From assembly GCA_046351595.1 (NCBI GenBank), contig JAXLYE010000009.1, positions 62,001-126,000 on the forward strand: 64,000 nt of DNA, written 5' to 3'. This stretch comes from JAXLYE01 sp046351595. Its GTDB lineage: Bacteria > Myxococcota_A > Polyangia > Palsa-1104 > JAEUJZ01. Shown in pieces: positions 1 to 8,779 of the stretch. The position numbers and the translations under genes were made by a program. The notes under the pieces are model-generated. The model saw only the letters and a list, made by a program, of their open reading frames with translations. It had not been told where the DNA came from and searched no databases. Positions within the stretch are counted from its first letter, which is position 1; every line of letters starts with the position of its first letter.

Positions 1-1888
1 ACTGACCGGCGGGCTTGAACAGCCCGACGCGCAGCTCGAGCTGACCGAGCAGCATGGTGTCGCCGCCGGTCGGCAGGCGCTGGATGTCGTTCAGCTTGCC
101 GATGTTGGGATTCTCGCACGGGATGAGCAGCGGCGTCGGCGGGCCCCCCGGCTGGCCGTTCATCGCCGGCGGCACGTACGCGCCCGAGCACATCTGGTAC
201 GAGAGGCGGTTGTAGGTGAAGCCGCGGTGTGAGTTCGGTCCGCCGAGGTAGAAGCGCTGCGTGATCGGGCTGCCGGTCTCGCCCTGCGTGAAGATGTGCC
301 CGTACTGCACGCGCGCCGCGATGGTGACGCGCTCGCCGATCGAGACGTAGCCGCGCGCCTCGGGCATGAGCTTCTGGTACGAGAACGCGCCGCCGGCGTA
401 GACGCCGCCCTGCTCCGCGGTCAGGAGGAAGTAGGCGCCGCGCCGCGCGTCGATCTTGCGGTTGCGGAAGTCCAGGCCGATCTGCTCCTGGAAGTAGCCG
501 AGGCGGTAGGGGTCGGCGAAGCCGAACAAGAGCGCGCTCTTCTTGGCGTTGGCCATCTCCGGCGTCATGGGCTGCCCGTCGCCGTCGCTCTTCAGCCCTT
601 CCTCGATGCTGAAGAAGTCGAGGAACTGGAAGTTGTACGACGCGGCGAGGCTGATGCGGTCCTGCCAGAAGTACTTGTTCACGCCCAGGCGGAAGAGCGG
701 GCCGTGGTACTGGTAGGCGTACTGGATGCCGAGGTCGTAGCCGAGCATCACGCTCAGCACCGAGCCGGCGCCGAAGATGTCGGGCTGCGTGAACTCGGCC
801 TTGGTCTCGAGGATCGGGCCGTGGCGGCGGATCGGATCGGCCCACACCGCGGGCATGGCCGCGTAGCCCGGCCGCACCTGCAGCTGCAGCTGGCGCAGCC
901 CGCCGAAGAAGCGGCGCCGCGTGTAGATGAACTCCGCGTGCACCTCGTTGCGCAGCGGCTCGATGCCGACGCCGACGCCGGCGCGCAGCTCGTGGCGCTT
1001 GCCCTCGGCGACGGTGATGACGATGTCGGCGACCTGCTCGTCCAGGGTGGTGACCGGCTCGACGCGCACCGTGGTGAACAGGCCGGTGCTGAACAGGCGG
1101 CCCTGCGCCTCGTCCATGCGCGACTGCTTGAACGGCTCGCCGGCGTCGAGGCCGACGTGCTTCTTGATCGACCCGGCGTCGACGTTGGTGTTGCCGCGGA
1201 CGATGACCTGGCCCAGGCGCTGCTTCTTGCCCGGATCGAGGATGATGCGGATGACCGCGGTCTGATCCTCGCGGTTGATCTCGAGCGCCGAGGACGTGAT
1301 GTGCGCGAACGCGTAGCCGCGCTGGCGCAGCCGCTGCACGACGATCTCCTTGGCCTCCAGGTACGGCTCGTGCTCGGCGAGCTGGCCGGGCTTGAGCGTG
1401 ATCTTCTTCATCACGAACTCGTAGTCGGCGCGGCTGGTGGTGTTCTCGATGCCCTCGATGAGCACCGAGGCGATCTTGGTCGGCGGGCCCTCGTCGATGG
1501 TGAAGTGGACGTCGACTGACTTCTGGTATTCGGGTGAGTTGGGGTCCTTGCTGGGATCGATCTTGTAGGGCTTGACCTCTGCGCTCTCGACCTTGGTCTG
1601 GTAGTAGCCGCGCGTCTGGTAGTACGTCGTGATGCGCTCGCGATCGAAGTCCGCGGCCTGCGGGTGCGGCAGGCGCTTCTTGGGCGCCAGCGGGAACCAC
1701 GAGCTCTGCTGGATCGAGATCTTCTTTTTGACGTCGCCAGCGCTGACCTGCTTGGTGCCGTGCAGGTAGACCTTGTGCACCGCCGGTCGGTAGGGCTCGC
1801 GCTCGCCGCCGCAGCCAGCGAAAAAGACAAGCCCGCCGAGCATCACGGGCTGGATCCAGAACAGGGTTTGTCGTCGTGCCGGGTGCAT
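1..1888 (-). CDS. Omp85/BamA-TamA-like outer membrane assembly protein, C-terminus cut by window edge
   Basis: Translating the minus strand from ATG at 1886-1888 gives an open frame of 629 codons that runs off the left edge. The N-terminus has a hydrophobic stretch ending in FFAGC, a good lipobox. It is followed by POTRA-like repeats (for example IASVLIEGIENT and LGQVIVRGNTNVDAGSIKKH) and a beta-rich C-terminal half with RFYLGGPNSHRGF, which matches the conserved RFxxGGxxxxRGF/Y element of the Omp85 bacterial surface antigen domain. Family members insert or translocate proteins at the outer membrane. BamA itself normally has a cleavable Sec signal, so an apparent lipid-anchored N-terminus is unusual. 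The gene may be a BamA/TamA paralog rather than the essential BamA. The last strands of the barrel are not visible. Confidence 0.88.
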   Translation of the reverse strand, partial: MHPARRQTLFWIQPVMLGGLVFFAGCGGEREPYRPAVHKVYLHGTKQVSAGDVKKKISIQQSSWFPLAPKKRLPHPQAADFDRERITTYYQTRGYYQTKVESAEVKPYKIDPSKDPNSPEYQKSVDVHFTIDEGPPTKIASVLIEGIENTTSRADYEFVMKKITLKPGQLAEHEPYLEAKEIVVQRLRQRGYAFAHITSSALEINREDQTAVIRIILDPGKKQRLGQVIVRGNTNVDAGSIKKHVGLDAGEPFKQSRMDEAQGRLFSTGLFTTVRVEPVTTLDEQVADIVITVAEGKRHELRAGVGVGIEPLRNEVHAEFIYTRRRFFGGLRQLQLQVRPGYAAMPAVWADPIRRHGPILETKAEFTQPDIFGAGSVLSVMLGYDLGIQYAYQYHGPLFRLGVNKYFWQDRISLAASYNFQFLDFFSIEEGLKSDGDGQPMTPEMANAKKSALLFGFADPYRLGYFQEQIGLDFRNRKIDARRGAYFLLTAEQGGVYAGGAFSYQKLMPEARGYVSIGERVTIAARVQYGHIFTQGETGSPITQRFYLGGPNSHRGFTYNRLSYQMCSGAYVPPAMNGQPGGPPTPLLIPCENPNIGKLNDIQRLPTGGDTMLLGQLELRVGLFKPAGQ

Positions 1889-2158
1889 TATCGCTCGCTT
1901 GCTGTGGGCGGCCTGCCTTCTCAGAAAACTAGCCCCACATCTCGGTGCGTCCAGTTTGAACTGCTGGGGCGCGCGGCACAGCCGGTTAGTCTGCGGATTC
2001 TCGCGGGAGAACCCTGGCTTGCGGGACGCGGCCAGAGCGCGGGGGTAGGGACATCCCTGCTTACGTCTCTCTGCTCTATTCTCTCAGGGGGAGCCCGCGG
2101 CTGGGCTGACGATCGACTGCGGGCCGCGCCTCGTCGGTGTCGATAAGGCGGGGAGCCG

Positions 2159-3652
2159 CTACAGGCACTGCTGCAGGCGCACCGGCAGCAGGTTGGTGTT
2201 GCCGCTGTTGGCCGCGACGTCGGGCTGACGGTCGCCGTTGAAGTCGCCCACGGTGATCTGGTTCGGGCCCGAGGCGAGCGCGAACGGCCCCGCGGGGGTG
2301 AACGTGCCGTCGCCGCGGCCGAGCAGGACGTGGAAGTCGTTGCTGCTGGCGTTGCTGACCACGAGGTCGACGGCGCCGTCGCCGTCCATGTCGGTCGCGG
2401 CGATCGAGACCGGCGAGCTGCCGACCGCCACCGGGCTGCCGAACAGGGCGCCGAACCCGCCGCTGCCGTCGCCGAGCCGCACCGTGACCGTGTTCGCGTC
2501 GGTGTTGCAGGCGGCGACATCGAGCTTGCCGTCGCCGTTGTAGTCGGCCACGGCCAGCGCGTTGGTCGAGGTGCCCATCGCAAACGACGCCAGCACGCCG
2601 AAGCCGGTGGCGCCGTTGAGCCGCACGCTGATGCCGCCCTTGCCGCGGCTGGCGGTCAGCAGGTCGGGCTTGCCGTCGCCGTTCAGGTCCGCCAGCGTCA
2701 CGCCGCGCGCGCCGCTGTCCATGGTCGCGCTGGCGAGCGGCACGAGGCTGTTCCGGTACAGGAGCACCGTGGTCTCGGTCGACAGGAAGCCGCCGAGCGC
2801 CAGCGCGTAGTCCGGCTTGCCGTCGCCGTCCACATCTCCGGCCGCGATCGAGTTGGGCGCGATCGATCCGATGTCGACCGGCGAGGCCGGCGCGCTGAAG
2901 GTGCCGTCGCCGACGCCGGTGAAGAGGCCGAAGCGGTTGCCGGTGCCGACGGTGAAGGCGCTGAGCACGTCGGGCTTGCCGTCGCCGGTGACGTCGAGCA
3001 CCGCGGCCGCGGGCTGCAGGCTGCCGGTGCTGCCGACCTGCGTGAGGATCGGCTGGCTCTTGAAGGTGCCGTCGCCGTTGCCGACGTGCACGGTCAGGGT
3101 CTGCGAGGCGTAGGCCGCCGCCACCAGATCGACCTTGCCGTCACCGCTGGCGTCGATGGCGCGCACCGCCGAGGCGTTGCCGTTGCTGGAGATGCTGTTG
3201 GTCGCCAGGAACCCGAAGCGCGAGCTGCGGTAGGCCAGCGTGGTGCTGTCGCTGGCGCGCTGCTGATCCGGGTTGGTGATCACCACGGTCACCGCGCCGC
3301 AGGACGCCGGGCGCGGGGGCGCGGTGCAGGTGATCTGGCCGCCTGTGACCACCGGCGACAGGCACGCCGCGCCGCCGATGGTGACGGTGGCGCCGGCCTG
3401 GAAGTTCTGGCCGCGCAGCGTCAGCGTGGCGCCGCCGGCGTTGCTCACGCTGCGCGGCGAGATGTCGCTGAGCGAAGGTCCCGGCGGCCCCGGCCTCGTC
3501 AGATCGAGCGCGGGCGCGCCCAGGTCGGCGACGACCCCGGCGTCAACCGGGTTGCTGATCCCGGTGCCGCTGCAGCCCGCAGCCGCAAGTCCCGCCGCAG
3601 CATAAAGAGAGAGCGCCGCGCCGCCCAGGCGCAGCCGCTTGAGGGTCATCAT
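2159..3652 (-). CDS. FG-GAP/VCBS repeat lipoprotein with IPT/TIG domain
   Basis: A 497-residue surface protein. The start is ATG at 3650-3652, behind an AAGGAG ribosome site six bases upstream; a TTG six codons earlier overlaps that site and is unlikely. The signal sequence ends in a lipobox (LAAAGC). An IPT/TIG immunoglobulin-like domain follows (about residues 55-145: PSLSDISPRSVSNAGGATLTL and the GxNF element). The rest is about seven FG-GAP/VCBS units, each with a calcium-loop-like D-x-D/N-G-D-G-x-x-D core such as DASGDGKVDL, DVTGDGKPDV and DYNGDGKLDV, predicted to form a beta-propeller. Function is probably adhesion or binding at the cell surface, but no ligand can be named. It is transcribed alone. 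Confidence 0.88.
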   Translation of the reverse strand: MMTLKRLRLGGAALSLYAAAGLAAAGCSGTGISNPVDAGVVADLGAPALDLTRPGPPGPSLSDISPRSVSNAGGATLTLRGQNFQAGATVTIGGAACLSPVVTGGQITCTAPPRPASCGAVTVVITNPDQQRASDSTTLAYRSSRFGFLATNSISSNGNASAVRAIDASGDGKVDLVAAAYASQTLTVHVGNGDGTFKSQPILTQVGSTGSLQPAAAVLDVTGDGKPDVLSAFTVGTGNRFGLFTGVGDGTFSAPASPVDIGSIAPNSIAAGDVDGDGKPDYALALGGFLSTETTVLLYRNSLVPLASATMDSGARGVTLADLNGDGKPDLLTASRGKGGISVRLNGATGFGVLASFAMGTSTNALAVADYNGDGKLDVAACNTDANTVTVRLGDGSGGFGALFGSPVAVGSSPVSIAATDMDGDGAVDLVVSNASSNDFHVLLGRGDGTFTPAGPFALASGPNQITVGDFNGDRQPDVAANSGNTNLLPVRLQQCL

Positions 3653-3721
3653 GCGAGGCTCCTTGTTCAAGGGTTGAGCGTCTGTTGCGTTCCCACCCGG
3701 CCCGACCGCGCCCGGCCTCCA

Positions 3722-3764
3722 CGCCAGCGCGTCGCCAGCGCGTCGCCAGCGCGTCGCCAGCGCA
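3722..3764. repeat. 11-bp tandem repeat, four copies
   Basis: The unit CGCCAGCGCGT is repeated head to tail at 3722, 3733, 3744 and 3755 (last copy ends in A). It lies between the divergent FG-GAP lipoprotein gene (start 3652, minus) and the crotonase-like gene (start 3896, plus). A second direct repeat, CAGATCATCCACG, occurs at 3785-3797 and 3811-3823. Both could be regulatory spacing or simple slippage products. Confidence 0.8.
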
Positions 3765-3895
3765 TTTGGGCCAGAGCATCACACCAGATCATCCACGGCC
3801 GATCGGACAGCAGATCATCCACGACGGAAAAAGGAGAAGAGATCCTTGGCCTTGGGTCAAGTATGGCCGCTACCCTGCCAGGTCAGGAGACGACC

Positions 3896-4795
3896 ATGCC
3901 GATCTTCAGCACCCTCCGCATCGACAAGGACGCAGCCAGCCCGCGCATCGCGCGCCTCTTATTGAACCGCCCCGAGCGGCTCAACGCCATCAACGACGAG
4001 CTGCCGCGCGAGCTGCGCGCCGCCGTCGAGTGGGCCGCCGCCGAGGACGAGGTGCACGTGATCGTGGTCGAGGGCGCGGGCAAGGGCTTCTGCGGCGGCT
4101 ACGACCTGTCGTTCTACGGCGAGGGCCGCATCGATCACCCCTGCCAGCAGGAGAAGTCGCCCTGGGATCCGCTGGTGGACTACGGGCACATGAAGCGCAT
4201 CACCGAGGACTTCATGGCGCTGTGGCGTAGCCCCAAGCCGACGATCGCCAAGGTCCACGGCCACGCCGTCGCCGGCGGCAGCGACATCGCGCTGTGCTGC
4301 GACCTGTTGGTCATGGCCGAGGACGCGCGCATCGGCTACATGCCCACGCGCGTCTGGGGCTGCCCGACGACGGCGCTGTGGACGTACCGGCTGGGGCCCG
4401 CGCGCGCCAAGCAGCTGATGTTCACCGGCGACACGATCGACGGCACGACCGCCGCGGCCTGGGGCCTGGCCAACGTCGCGGTGCCGCTCGCCGAGCTGGA
4501 CGCCGCCGCGATGAAGCTGGCGGGCCGCATCGCGGGCGTGCCGCGCAGCCACCTGGCCATGCACAAGATGGTCGTGAACCAGGTGATGCTGGCGATGGGC
4601 CTGGAACAGAGCCAGCAGCTCGCGACGCTGTTCGACGGCATCACCCGCCACGGCCCGGAAGGGCTGTGGTTCCGTCGCTACGCCCAGGTCGAGGGCTTCA
4701 AGGCGGCGGTGCAGTGGCGCGACAGCGGCCGGCCGATCCCCGAGGGCGACGAGGCCCGCGCGCAGATCCAGGAGCTGGAGAAGCGGCTGCGCTGA
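3896..4795 (+). CDS. Enoyl-CoA hydratase/isomerase (crotonase) family protein
   Basis: 299 residues. The start is ATG 3896, preceded by AGGAGA; an in-frame ATG eleven codons upstream has no such site. The crotonase fold is shown by VEGAGKGFCGGYDLS (oxyanion hole strand, about 58-72) and KVHGHAVAGGSDIALCCDLL (about 119-138). The family binds acyl-CoA thioesters. The first catalytic glutamate of classical hydratases (GGGCEL) is Asp130 here (AGGSDI), and the second glutamate position is not conserved (YMPTRVWG). The reaction may therefore not be simple enoyl-CoA hydration; isomerase, lyase or hydrolase activity is possible. Its stop is 16 bases from the convergent DUF938 gene. Confidence 0.85.
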   Translation: MPIFSTLRIDKDAASPRIARLLLNRPERLNAINDELPRELRAAVEWAAAEDEVHVIVVEGAGKGFCGGYDLSFYGEGRIDHPCQQEKSPWDPLVDYGHMKRITEDFMALWRSPKPTIAKVHGHAVAGGSDIALCCDLLVMAEDARIGYMPTRVWGCPTTALWTYRLGPARAKQLMFTGDTIDGTTAAAWGLANVAVPLAELDAAAMKLAGRIAGVPRSHLAMHKMVVNQVMLAMGLEQSQQLATLFDGITRHGPEGLWFRRYAQVEGFKAAVQWRDSGRPIPEGDEARAQIQELEKRLR

Positions 4796-4811
4796 GCGCG
4801 CGCGCCCGCCG

Positions 4812-5486
4812 TCAGCGCGGTGCGGGCCGCGGCTCGCGACGCCACGGCTCGCGACGCCACGGCTCGCGACGCCACGGCTCGCGACGCCACGGCTCGCGAC
4901 GGAAGATCAGGGTCTTGTTGTTCGCCGGCATCTCCACGACCTCGTCCAGCACCAGGCCCTGCGCCCGCGCCGCCTCGGTGACGTCGCCCAGATCGCGCAC
5001 GCCCCAGGCCGGGTCGCGAGCCCGCAGGTCGGCGTCGAACGTGGCGTTGCTCGGCGCGGTGGGCTGGTGGTCGACGTGGAAGGGCCCGTACACGACGAGC
5101 GGACCGCCGGCCGGCAGGATCCGCGCCGCGCCCGCGAGCAGCCCGAGCCCCGCGGCCCACGGCGCGATGTGGATCAGGTTCGCGCAGACCACCGCGTCGG
5201 CGTGCGCGAGCGGCCAGGTCGCGGGCGCGCTGGCGTCGAGCTCGAGCGGCGGCCGCAGGTTGCGCAGCTGCGCCTCGCGCGCCCAGCCGGTGATGCTCGC
5301 GCGCGCCGCGGGATCGAGATCCGTCGGCTGCCACTCGAGCTCGGGGAAGCGCGCCGCGAAGAACACCGCGTGCTGCCCCGTGCCGCTCGCCACCTCGAGC
5401 ACGAGCCCCGTCGGCGGCAGCACCCGCTCGAGCACGTCCGCGATGTAGGCCTTGTTGCGATCCGCCGCCGCTGCAACCCGCTTCAC
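4812..5486 (-). CDS. DUF938 SAM-dependent methyltransferase with repeat-extended C-terminus
   Basis: 224 residues from a GTG at 5486. It matches the DUF938 methyltransferase family: motif I is LVLEVASGTGQHAVFFAARF (about 29-48), followed by the acidic PTDLDP loop, ANLIHIAPW and a NATFDADLRARDPAWGVRD segment. Family members run through an MPANNKTLIFRR-like end and normally stop close to it. Here the coding sequence continues into a 15-bp DNA tandem repeat that encodes REPWR four times, then PRPAPR and stop. The tail is therefore a positively charged, Trp-containing repeat added by slippage. Substrate unknown. Convergent with the crotonase-like gene. Confidence 0.85.
   Translation of the reverse strand: MKRVAAAADRNKAYIADVLERVLPPTGLVLEVASGTGQHAVFFAARFPELEWQPTDLDPAARASITGWAREAQLRNLRPPLELDASAPATWPLAHADAVVCANLIHIAPWAAGLGLLAGAARILPAGGPLVVYGPFHVDHQPTAPSNATFDADLRARDPAWGVRDLGDVTEAARAQGLVLDEVVEMPANNKTLIFRREPWRREPWRREPWRREPWRREPRPAPR
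4831..4901. repeat. 15-bp coding tandem repeat (VNTR) in the 3' end of the DUF938 gene
   Basis: The unit GGCTCGCGACGCCAC is perfect and head to tail at 4831-4845, 4846-4860, 4861-4875 and 4876-4890. A fifth copy begins at 4891 and diverges after 11 bases. Fifteen bases keep the frame, so each copy adds Arg-Glu-Pro-Trp-Arg to the methyltransferase C-terminus. Confidence 0.95.
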
Positions 5487-5534
5487 GCCGCGAGCATGCC
5501 ACAGCCCGCGCGGCGCCCTCCACCTCTGCGCGCT

Positions 5535-6803
5535 TCACATCTTGCGCTCGCCGTGGCCGGTCGCCTCGTCCGCGCCCAGCTTCAGGCCGACGGCGTGCAC
5601 CAGGTGCGCGCGAGCGGATGCGCGGAGCGGCCGGCGCCGCAGCTCGGCCACGACCGGCTGACGCGGCCCCGGCGCGAGCCGCGCGGCCAGCGCCAGCGCC
5701 TCGGCCCGGTGCGCGGCCAGCGACTGCAGCAGCCGCGCGCCCAGCTGCGGGCCGCGCGCGCTCCGCGAGGCGTGCAGCACCCCCGCGTGATCGCCCGGGA
5801 AGCGCGGGAAGTAGCGCAGCAGCGCGCGCCGCACCGCCGCCGCATCGAGCCGCCCCTGATCCGCCAGGCCGCGCAGCTCCTCCTGGAAGCCGAAGTAGGA
5901 GTCCGCGCTGATCAGCGCGTGCCAGAAGTTGCGCAGCCGCTGATCCGCGGGCAGCGGCCGGCTGGCGCGGTAGTAGTCGACCAGGCGCGCGCCGAGCTGC
6001 GCCAGAAGGCCCTCGGTGTAGTCGAGGACCTCGTCGCCCTGCTGCGCGAAATACAGGTGCACGTGCACGTTCTGCGGCAGCGGGTAGTGCAGGAGCCCGG
6101 CGCGCAGCGGCACGAGCGCGCTGTCCGGATCCCCCAGGAACAGCACGGACTCCGCGCGCAGATCCTCGAACCCGTCGGGCAGCAGCGGCCGCGCCAGCGC
6201 CATGCGTAGCCGCCCGGCCCAGGTGCGGTCCGACGGTCCGTAGTAGCCGTGCCAGGGCGTGTCGATGGCGTAGAAGCCCACCTGGCGGAAGCGCCCGAGC
6301 CGGCCGCTGTCGGCCAGGAGGTTCAGCGCCACGCGCGTGACCAGCCCGCCGGCGCTGTGCGCGATCAGCGTCAGGTCGCGGCCGGGTCCCAGCTGCTGCG
6401 CCTCGAGGTCCGCGAGCTCCAGCGCCAGTCCGGCGCCGTTGTCGCGCGTGGTGCGCCCCAGGTCATCGAAGAACAGGACGTAGACCTGGTAGCCGGCGCG
6501 GATCAGCTGCTCGGCCAGCTCGGTCAGCTCGGCCGGGTGGCCGCCGAGCCCGTGCACCATCACCACCGGCTCACGCGCCGAGCCGAAGCCGCCGTCGAGA
6601 TCGCGCAGCGCGTACAGCGCCGGGCGACGGCCCGGGCCGAGCATGCGCTCCTTCTCGCAGGAGCCCAAGGGCTGCAGAAGGAGGACGCCGTGCGGCGCGC
6701 TCGGGTGGCTCTGGCTGCAGGCGCGGGCGCGGTCCGCCCCGAGCAGCGCGCACAGCGAGAGCAGCCCCGCGAGCAGGGCGCGGCGCGAGAGCAAGCCGGT
6801 CAT
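5535..6803 (-). CDS. Exported lipase-like alpha/beta hydrolase
   Basis: 422 residues from ATG 6803, which has GGAGGG six bases upstream; a GTG twelve codons earlier lacks a site. The N-terminus carries RR followed by a hydrophobic run (RRALLAGLLSLCALLGA), a Sec or Tat-type signal. The hydrolase core shows VVMVHGLGGHP (oxyanion hole, about 80-90) and the nucleophile elbow LIAHSAGGLVTR with Ser150, as in triacylglycerol lipases and PGAP1-like esterases. The C-terminal 200 residues are Arg/Ala-rich and not recognisable. It probably cleaves lipids or esters outside the cytoplasm. Monocistronic by spacing. Confidence 0.82.
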   Translation of the reverse strand: MTGLLSRRALLAGLLSLCALLGADRARACSQSHPSAPHGVLLLQPLGSCEKERMLGPGRRPALYALRDLDGGFGSAREPVVMVHGLGGHPAELTELAEQLIRAGYQVYVLFFDDLGRTTRDNGAGLALELADLEAQQLGPGRDLTLIAHSAGGLVTRVALNLLADSGRLGRFRQVGFYAIDTPWHGYYGPSDRTWAGRLRMALARPLLPDGFEDLRAESVLFLGDPDSALVPLRAGLLHYPLPQNVHVHLYFAQQGDEVLDYTEGLLAQLGARLVDYYRASRPLPADQRLRNFWHALISADSYFGFQEELRGLADQGRLDAAAVRRALLRYFPRFPGDHAGVLHASRSARGPQLGARLLQSLAAHRAEALALAARLAPGPRQPVVAELRRRPLRASARAHLVHAVGLKLGADEATGHGERKM

Positions 6804-7255
6804 CTGTCCCTCCAGCGCTCCGGGATCCGGGTCGGCCACCGCGCCCTCCCGCGTCCGGGCGCAGCGGACGTCGGAAGGAGCAGCCGATGGATCGAATCGA
6901 TTCTTCGGTTTTTTCGATAGGTGCGGGCGGGGCAGGCCGCCGCCGCGCAGGCCGAGACGGGCAGCCCGTTTCAGACAGATCGTCGACGGGCTGGTGTCCG
7001 GAGCGCGAGCAGGCGGGCCGCTGCTTTTTGGCGGCGAATCTGGCGGCCTGGTTCCCGATCCTTTGGGATGCCACCAAGTTGATGGGAATCAACCAAATTC
7101 AGGAACGTACGCCCGCTTTTCTTCGGGCGCTGCGTACCGGAGTCGTGACTTGGAGGGTTTCCCTAAGGGAGCGGCTGATTCCGGAGCGGTCTGGGATTCA
7201 GCCGGTGGGGCCGACCCGCCACGGAGCACCTCGGCGCGACAGGACGGGCGGCGGC
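6804..7255. other. Intergenic stretch without a supported gene
   Basis: 452 bases between two minus-strand genes. It must carry the promoter of the hydrolase gene and the 3' end of the OmpA-like gene transcript. Frames crossing it on the plus strand have no family features or start signals. Base composition is slightly more AT-rich around 6885-6920 and 7020-7110. I see no convincing promoter pair, strong hairpin or RNA gene. Confidence 0.5.
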
Positions 7256-8506
7256 TCAGCGGTCCAGGCGCTTGAACTCGATGCGGCGGTTCAGGGAGCG
7301 GTGGGCCTCGGTGTCGTTGGCGGCCTTGGGCTGGCTGTTGCCGTAGCCGCGGGTGGTCAGCTGCTCGGCCGGCACGCCGTGCGCAGTAAGCCAGCTGGCC
7401 ACGGCCGCGGCGCGCTCCTGCGACAGCCTGAGGTTGTGATCGACGCTGCCCGTGTCGTCGGTGTGGCCGCCGACCTCGACGCGCGCGGTGGGGTTGTCGA
7501 GCAGGATGCGCACCGCGCCCTGCAGCGTCGCCTCGGAGCCCGGCAGGATGGCGGCGCTGTCGAGCTGGAAGGTGATGCCCTTGAGCACCATCTCCTTGTG
7601 CAGCACCGTGCAGCCGCGCGCATCGACCTCGGTATTGGGCGGCGTGTCCGGGCACTGATCGATCTCGTCGGCGACCCGATCGTGATCGAGATCGTCGTCC
7701 TCACCGGACAGCGGGTTGCGCCCGCGCTCGACCTCCCAGCCGTCGCCGGAGCCGCCGTGATCGGTGTCGCGCTGCGCGGGGTCGGTGCCAAGCTGCACCT
7801 CGCGCCCGTCCTGCAGCCGGTCGCCGTCGCTGTCCTTGCGATAGGGGCTGGTGTGCCAGCGCGAAAGCTCGCGCTCGTCGGGCAGGTCGTCGTGGTCGGT
7901 GTCGAGCACCGGCGCCTTGCCGAGCTCGAACGAGAAGCCGAGCCCCGCCAGCACGTAGCCGAACGGCCCGCCGCCGTAGCCGACGCCGGGGCGGATGAAC
8001 ACGCCGAGCTGCAGCGGCCGCGCCACCGACCACTCGTAGCCGAGCGTCGCGTCGAAGGTCAGCGCCGGGGTCAGATCGACGCCGGGCAGGTTGGCGAAGG
8101 GCGTGCGCGAGAGCAGCAGCCCGAAGCGCGGGACCAGGTACAGGTTGCCGGCGCGGTCGCCGCGCGGCTCGTTCAGGTATCCCTCCCGGTTGTCGAGGAA
8201 GCGGAAGCGCACGCCGACCGCGGTGCTGAAGACGCCCTGCGTATTTCCCTGGTAGCCGCCGCCGATCGAAAAATCGAGCGCGAACGGCGGGCGGATCTGC
8301 CAGTCGAAGCCGAGGTTGAGCAGGCCGCCGAACGGCGGGTGGGGCATGCCGGCAAGATCGACGTGCAGGTTGACGCGGCCGCTCTCGGCGCGGGCGCTGC
8401 CGCACCAGAGGCCGATCGCGAGCGGAGCCAGGCAGGGCGTGAGCGTGCAGAACAGAGAGAGAGAACGAGACGGAGCGATGCGACGGCATCGTGGGCTGAT
8501 CGACAC
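7256..8506 (-). CDS. OmpA-family protein with TSP3 calcium-binding repeats
   Basis: 416 residues from GTG 8506 (AGGA eight bases upstream). A signal peptide ends at GSARA. A beta-rich region of about 165 residues with aromatic strands probably forms an outer-membrane barrel. Aspartate-rich TSP3-type repeats follow (DTDHDDLPDERE, DSDGDRLQDGRE, DLDHDRVADEIDQCPD). The C-terminus, about 305-416, is an OmpA peptidoglycan-binding domain: FQLDSAAILPGSE, VEVGGHTDDTGS, LSQERAAAVASWL and NRRIEFK. It likely ties the outer membrane to peptidoglycan. The same architecture recurs at 27979-30099. It is divergent from the quinone oxidoreductase gene. Confidence 0.88.
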   Translation of the reverse strand: MSISPRCRRIAPSRSLSLFCTLTPCLAPLAIGLWCGSARAESGRVNLHVDLAGMPHPPFGGLLNLGFDWQIRPPFALDFSIGGGYQGNTQGVFSTAVGVRFRFLDNREGYLNEPRGDRAGNLYLVPRFGLLLSRTPFANLPGVDLTPALTFDATLGYEWSVARPLQLGVFIRPGVGYGGGPFGYVLAGLGFSFELGKAPVLDTDHDDLPDERELSRWHTSPYRKDSDGDRLQDGREVQLGTDPAQRDTDHGGSGDGWEVERGRNPLSGEDDDLDHDRVADEIDQCPDTPPNTEVDARGCTVLHKEMVLKGITFQLDSAAILPGSEATLQGAVRILLDNPTARVEVGGHTDDTGSVDHNLRLSQERAAAVASWLTAHGVPAEQLTTRGYGNSQPKAANDTEAHRSLNRRIEFKRLDR

Positions 8507-8779
8507 GGTGATTGTCCTAAAAGCGGATCCTGAAAAGGTCCGGATTGAGCCGGTGCGCGGGGCTCTGGTTGGGCGTGATATCGGCGGGCCCGCACGGATC
8601 CTCTGTGCGCGCGGCGGGCCTGGCTGCTCCCGGGCCGAGGCCTCACCGGCTCGGGACTACACCCAGAGGACAGGGCTCGCTCTGTCCGGTCTCAAAAAAT
8701 CGTCCGGGAAACCGCGCCGGCGCATACTCTGGGGCCCAATCAGAGGCCCGAGCAGGGGGCCCGAGCAAGGAGACAAGAC

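Noticed and set aside
296..1519. Long plus-strand open frame opposite the Omp85 gene
   Set aside because: It is the antisense shadow of the minus-strand gene; the product is Arg/Ala/Leu/Val-rich with no domain, while the minus frame has clear POTRA and surface-antigen features.
1998..2011. TTCTC-GCGG-GAGAA hairpin considered as part of a tRNA or RNA gene
   Set aside because: No acceptor or T arm around it; at most a weak terminator hairpin after the FG-GAP lipoprotein gene.
6887..8533. Plus-strand open frame of 548 codons opposite the OmpA-like gene
   Set aside because: Low-complexity Ala/Arg/Val/Gly product without a ribosome site; antisense of a real gene.
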